Assembly (NCBI GenBank): GCA_001784285.1
Contig: MFQC01000004.1
Coordinates: 1 to 49,485 of the forward strand
DNA length: 49,485 nt
Origin: Candidatus Magasanikbacteria bacterium RIFCSPHIGHO2_02_FULL_48_18
GTDB lineage: Bacteria > Patescibacteriota > Patescibacteriia > Magasanikbacterales > UBA922
Reading direction: 5' to 3'
The translations under genes and the position numbers were made by a program. Below are positions 48,101 through 49,485 of this stretch, one piece after another. A model generated the notes under the pieces. The model saw only the letters and a list, made by a program, of their open reading frames with translations. It ran no database searches and was not told the origin of the DNA. Position 1 is the stretch's first letter, and each line of letters begins with the position of its first letter.

Positions 48101-49314
48101 ACAACCTGTTCATCTTTTGATTCCAATTCTTGAGAAACATCTTGCGCCGGCGCGCTGTCTTCTTTGGCGGCGGCCTCGGATTCGGCGGCCTTCTGCTTTT
48201 TGGGAGAAGACCCATCTCCCAATTTCAGACCCAACCGATGTTCCGCAGGTTCGATGGTAATAATTTCAAAGCGATGGGTGTCGCCGACAACAAACTTTTC
48301 TTTAATATCTTTTTCTGTCATGGGTTTGGGAGACAATTCTGAGATATGAGCCAAACCGTGGATGTCTTCATCGAGACGGATCATAAGGCCAAACGGCTCC
48401 ACTTTGTGAATCTGTCCCTCAACCACTGTGCCAACCGCATATTTTTCTTTGACTCGCTTCCACGGATCTTCCATGAGCCGTTTGATGGAAAGATAAATTT
48501 TTGATTTGTTCAAGTCGATAATCTGCGCCTCAACGCTTTGGCCGATTTTCAATACATCGCGCGGGTGGTCAATGCGTTGCCACGCAATTTCGGAAATATG
48601 AATCAGGCCTTCCAGGCCTTCGCCAAATTTCATGAACGCGCCAAACGATGTCAAGGCGCTAATTTCACCTTTGACAACATCCCCAATTTTATAAGATTCC
48701 AAAACACTCTTTTGGTCGTCTTCCCACACCGCTTTTTCTGAGACGATCAGCTTCTCCTCTTTTTGATTCACGTCGATTATTTGGACATCAATTTCCTTAC
48801 CAATCATAATTTTGAGATGTTCCAAAATTTTATTTTTGTCCCCTCCGGGAACCCGGGGATAATTCTCGGGACTCAATTGCGACACCGGCATAAATCCGGT
48901 CAGGGCGTCCACCTTCATCATAAGTCCTCCCTTATTGGCTTGAATAATTTTCCCTTTAAGAGTGATATGATCCGTCATATATTGACGCATCCTGTCCCAT
49001 ACGCGCTCATGGCCGGCAATGCGAAACGAAAGCTCCATTTCTCCATCTTCATTTTCCTGGTCAATAACGGTCGCTTCCACCTCGTCTCCAAGAGCAATGT
49101 CGCTGAATTCTTTGGATTCGCTAAAAAGTTCCGGACCGCGGATAACACCGGTCGTCAGCCCTTCAACATCAATGCGTATTTCTCCATTTTCGACAGCAAT
49201 AACTTTCCCGACCACCGTGTCCCCGATGTTTGGAACTTTGGTAAAAAATTTTTTTATGAGATCGCCAAATGGCGAACCGTTTTTTCCCTCTATAGTGTCA
49301 TGTTCGTTTGACAT
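48097..49314 (-). CDS. rpsA: Ribosomal protein bS1-like, four S1 domains
   Basis: Protein of 405 residues with four S1 RNA-binding domains beginning near residues 30, 113, 197 and 282 (GDTVVGKVIAV, ITLKGKIIQANKGGLMM, GDVVKGEISALTSFGAFMKF, GTVVEGQIHKVEPFGLMIRL). A Lys/Ala/Glu-rich tail follows. E. coli bS1 has six domains; four-domain forms are common elsewhere. The start at 49314 (MSNEHDT) has a strong AGGAGGAAG upstream, unlike most genes in this window. Confidence 0.92.
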   Translation of the reverse strand: MSNEHDTIEGKNGSPFGDLIKKFFTKVPNIGDTVVGKVIAVENGEIRIDVEGLTTGVIRGPELFSESKEFSDIALGDEVEATVIDQENEDGEMELSFRIAGHERVWDRMRQYMTDHITLKGKIIQANKGGLMMKVDALTGFMPVSQLSPENYPRVPGGDKNKILEHLKIMIGKEIDVQIIDVNQKEEKLIVSEKAVWEDDQKSVLESYKIGDVVKGEISALTSFGAFMKFGEGLEGLIHISEIAWQRIDHPRDVLKIGQSVEAQIIDLNKSKIYLSIKRLMEDPWKRVKEKYAVGTVVEGQIHKVEPFGLMIRLDEDIHGLAHISELSPKPMTEKDIKEKFVVGDTHRFEIITIEPAEHRLGLKLGDGSSPKKQKAAESEAAAKEDSAPAQDVSQELESKDEQVV

Positions 49315-49394
49315 AAAAACTTCCTCCTGATTAACGTGCCACCATAATAAAGCGGACACGCTCCGGACGTTCCGGATACGTTAAAGCGAAAGCC

Positions 49395-49423
49395 ATCATA
49401 CCATACATTTTTTTCTTTTGCAA
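49395..49423 (-). promoter_or_regulatory. Promoter of rpsA-ftsH
   Basis: Minus strand: TTGCAA (49423-49418), 17-base spacer ending in TGG, TATGAT (49400-49395). Start near 49388, with a leader of about 73 bases containing two TCCGGA sites. The -35 lies only six bases from the IS end. Confidence 0.65.
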
Positions 49424-49429
49424 GAGGAT

Positions 49430-49485
49430 GTACAGTTCACCATATGAGGTGACACTCTGCTAAACTAGAGGTGACAAAGGTAAAC
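49430..49485 (+). mobile_element. End of a second insertion sequence (partial)
   Basis: The terminal repeat GTACAGTTCACC, six bases, GGTGACA (49430-49454) matches the left-window IS end in inverted orientation. GAGGTGACA is repeated about 24 bases further in (49470-49478), a likely internal transposase-binding copy. No transposase codons are recognised in the 56 bases available. It is probably the 5' end of the element, as it lacks the coding tail seen at the left end. Confidence 0.65.

Noticed and set aside
46109-48133. Two long plus-strand reading frames (304 and 358 codons) opposite ftsH
   Set aside because: They are antisense to a strongly conserved ftsH gene, have no family motifs and show the Phe/His-rich composition typical of shadow frames.
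49430-49485. Reading the right-hand IS end as an inverted 3' end with a transposase tail
   Set aside because: The reverse-strand frame ending near the repeat does not match the tail seen at the left end, and the internal GAGGTGACA copy fits a 5' end better.

Overview
The window looks like a near-complete contig from a Patescibacteria (Candidate Phyla Radiation) genome, most likely a Parcubacteria-type lineage. This is judged from gene style and neighbourhoods, not from a marker search. Supporting signs are compact genes that often overlap by 1-60 bases, almost no Shine-Dalgarno sequences (many starts read CTATG), short-leader promoters of the TTGACA-N17-TATACT type, a threonyl-tRNA synthetase without its N-terminal TGS domain, a PilB / baseplate-J-like cluster, and many small membrane or secreted proteins without recognisable function. 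Both ends of the window carry matching inverted ends of one insertion-sequence family, which suggests the contig was cut at a repeated element.

Layout. 1-4.0 kb: end of an IS transposase, bL31, then prfA, a GT39-like membrane glycosyltransferase and prmC in overlapping order. 4.0-8.6 kb (minus): a DUF3048 protein, bL25, a zinc-ribbon protein, RodA and a membrane-anchored unknown. 8.6-15.2 kb (plus): gyrB, a small unknown, then secE-nusG-rplK, an inserted ldh and Kazal/DUF333 lipoprotein pair, and rplA with its own promoter and a clear L1-type autoregulatory leader. 15.2-20 kb: a DNPH1-like protein, a TrmB-family regulator and two HD-domain nucleotidase paralogues. Between the paralogues lies a high-GC orphan gene, a compact tRNA-like gene and a candidate small RNA partly complementary to that tRNA.

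20-23.6 kb is a dTTP-supply operon: dCMP deaminase, P-loop kinase, dUTPase, thymidylate synthase, dihydrofolate reductase and a thymidylate-kinase-like protein. 23.6-25.9 kb holds a membrane protein and gatB. 26-32.8 kb is a de novo pyrimidine operon, pyrB-pyrI-pyrC-(carbamoyltransferase)-pyrD-pyrK-pyrE-pyrF. It is preceded by a short leader ORF whose stop codon lies in the loop of an intrinsic terminator, an arrangement like the E. coli pyrBI attenuator. Together these operons would take carbamoyl phosphate to UMP and dCMP/dUTP to dTDP. No carbamoyl-phosphate synthetase is present in the window.

32.9-35.2 kb: an ECF sigma factor, its overlapping single-pass membrane partner and a secreted coiled-coil protein. 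35.3-38.4 kb (minus): an unknown, miaA and miaB. 38.5-40.3 kb: two unknown proteins behind a perfect consensus promoter. 40.3-46.1 kb (minus): a membrane protein, pilB, a baseplate-J-like protein and thrS. 46.2-49.4 kb (minus): rpsA and ftsH overlapping by four bases, followed by the second IS end. The only stretch over 300 bases without a protein gene is 18850-19312, which holds the tRNA-like gene and the small-RNA candidate.
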